Assembly: GCA_947487745.1 (NCBI GenBank)
Contig: CANKXQ010000073.1
Span: 1 to 6,882, forward strand
Source: Spartobacteria bacterium
GTDB taxonomy: Bacteria; Verrucomicrobiota; Verrucomicrobiia; Chthoniobacterales; Terrimicrobiaceae
DNA length: 6,882 nucleotides
Reading direction: 5' to 3'
Shown piece after piece: positions 6,293-6,882 of this stretch. How positions within the stretch are numbered: position 1 is the stretch's first letter; every line of letters begins with the position of its first letter. Position numbers and translations under genes: made by a program. The notes beneath the pieces are model-generated. The model did not search any database, had not been told where the DNA came from, and worked only from the letters and a program-made list of their open reading frames with translations.

Positions 6293-6460
6293 TCAGAATA
6301 AGCCAATGAACTCCGCTGCCGACGAGAGCCTCGGCGACTCTGCGATTTCGGCTTCCAGAAGGAGATTTTGAACGCGCAAGGCGTCATAAGTGTCCAAACC
6401 TTCAACGGCGAATGCCGCCGATGAGAAAATGTCATTCGCGGAATGCTCGCCGCTGAACAT
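6293..6460 (-). CDS. Possible 55-residue protein, unknown function
   Basis: On the minus strand an ATG at 6460 opens a 55-codon frame ending at TGA (6295-6293). The product begins MFSGEHSANDIFSSAAFAVEG and continues with an acidic, probably helical segment, LDTYDALRVQNLLLEAEIAESPRL (22-45), ending SSAAEFIGLF. The composition (Ala, Glu, Leu, Ser; few Cys or Arg) looks protein-like, unlike the Arg/Ser/His-rich antisense frames over neighbouring genes, and most third codon positions are G or C. Against it: no Shine-Dalgarno, an in-frame stop directly before the ATG, and short length. If real, it is tail to tail with the 57-codon gene (no gap) and head to head with the dehydrogenase gene (8 bp between start codons), leaving little room for promoters. 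It could also be the remnant of a longer gene. No family recognised. Confidence 0.4.
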   Translation of the reverse strand: MFSGEHSANDIFSSAAFAVEGLDTYDALRVQNLLLEAEIAESPRLSSAAEFIGLF

Positions 6461-6468
6461 TTATTTTT

Positions 6469-6882
6469 ATGGCAAACGCAATGGTTATTGGAATTGGCGG
6501 TGTGGGTTCGGTCATCGGCCAAAAACTTCACGAATACGATTGTTTCGACCGGATCATCCTTGCGGATATGGATCCCGTTTTTGCGAACCAACTCGCGGCA
6601 AAAACTCCGAAGAGCCGGTTTCTGGTGGTGCAGGCGAACGCCATGCACACGGACGCGCTGGCGGCACTCATGCGAGAGCACAATGTCACCGTGACCTGCA
6701 ACGCCTGCGTGTGCCAAACGAACTACTCCGTGCTCGAAGCCTGCCTCCGCGCGGGATCCCACTACATCGACATGGCGGCAGATATTTACTCGGCCCCCGG
6801 CGTGAAGAAACCGGGAAAGAATTCCTTTGAGGCTGAAATCGAAAAATTCAACCAACCATTCCTCGACCGCGGCTTGGCCGGC
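6469..6882 (+). CDS. Saccharopine-dehydrogenase-like oxidoreductase, 5' part
   Basis: The frame is open to the window edge, giving the first 138 residues of a longer protein. Residues 5-17 (MVIGIGGVGSVIG) are a Rossmann NAD(P)-binding beta-alpha turn with GxGGVG, followed by FDRIILADMDP (26-36), with an acidic end to the second strand. The pattern matches the saccharopine dehydrogenase NADP-binding family (Lys9/Lys1-like, which includes carboxy(nor)spermidine dehydrogenase). SVLEACLRAGSHYIDMA (87-103) matches the conserved 'vmeACl.aG.hYlD' segment. The family covers lysine metabolism and polyamine synthesis; the substrate-defining C-terminal domain lies outside the window, so no pathway is assigned. 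The start at 6469 gives the usual short lead before the Rossmann strand; ATG at 6481 (Met5) is possible. An in-frame TGA at 6454 excludes earlier starts beyond it. No Shine-Dalgarno is seen. An unusual CxxCxC cluster lies at Cys77, 80 and 82. Confidence 0.82.
   Translation, partial: MANAMVIGIGGVGSVIGQKLHEYDCFDRIILADMDPVFANQLAAKTPKSRFLVVQANAMHTDALAALMREHNVTVTCNACVCQTNYSVLEACLRAGSHYIDMAADIYSAPGVKKPGKNSFEAEIEKFNQPFLDRGLAG

Noticed and set aside
6359..6364. AAGGAG on the plus strand as a ribosome binding site
   Set aside because: The only start nearby is a TTG opening an 18-codon frame; the purines are the complement of Leu codons in the minus-strand ORF.
6286..6855. Minus-strand open frame of about 189 codons at the right end
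   Set aside because: It overlaps the saccharopine-dehydrogenase-like gene, whose Rossmann motif is clear, and the product is His/Arg/Ser-rich. The different minus frame at 6293-6460 is the more protein-like one.
1..6882. tRNA, rRNA, CRISPR, insertion sequence or defence-system genes
   Set aside because: I saw no arrays of spaced repeats, no transposase or terminal inverted repeats, no rRNA-like stretch and no cloverleaf; the identified genes are envelope and metabolic functions.

Overview
The window reads as about 6.9 kb of chromosome from a Gram-negative (diderm), moderately GC-rich bacterium. An OprB-type outer-membrane porin with a signal peptide and C-terminal Phe, and a periplasmic membrane-fusion protein, show the two membranes. 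Most start codons lack a convincing Shine-Dalgarno sequence. Together with this gene content (OprB with a long N-terminal linker, a chalcone-isomerase-like secreted protein, a DevC/MacB-type exporter), that would fit Verrucomicrobiota or a relative. The taxonomic call is inference, not shown by a marker gene.

Layout. Bases 1-241 hold no gene I can support. A Bax inhibitor-1/YccA-family membrane protein (242-931) is followed 23 bp later by a tightly packed three-gene exporter operon: FtsX/MacB-like permease (955-2088), LolD/DevA-like ATPase (2085-2798, 4-bp overlap) and HlyD-type membrane-fusion protein (2791-3711, 8-bp overlap). After a 109-bp gap comes an OprB-family porin (3821-5356), closed by a strong intrinsic terminator (5373-5416). 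A secreted chalcone-isomerase-like protein (5462-6028) follows with a good ribosome binding site.

The right end holds three items. A 57-codon membrane miniprotein (6119-6292, +) has a good ribosome binding site. A 55-codon minus-strand ORF (6293-6460) abuts it stop to stop. The 5' part of a saccharopine-dehydrogenase-like gene (6469-6882, +) runs off the window edge.

How they work together. The exporter genes encode an inner-membrane ABC pump (permease plus ATPase) and its periplasmic adaptor, the DevBCA/MacAB architecture, but no TolC-like channel lies beside them. The OprB porin is an outer-membrane diffusion channel probably in its own transcription unit, so the pump presumably uses a TolC encoded elsewhere. 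The BI-1 gene may be co-transcribed with the exporter. Nothing here amounts to a clearly new multi-gene system. The most notable points are a BI-1 protein lacking both residues of the usual di-aspartyl sensor, two undescribed small ORFs packed end to end, and the porin/exporter neighbourhood.
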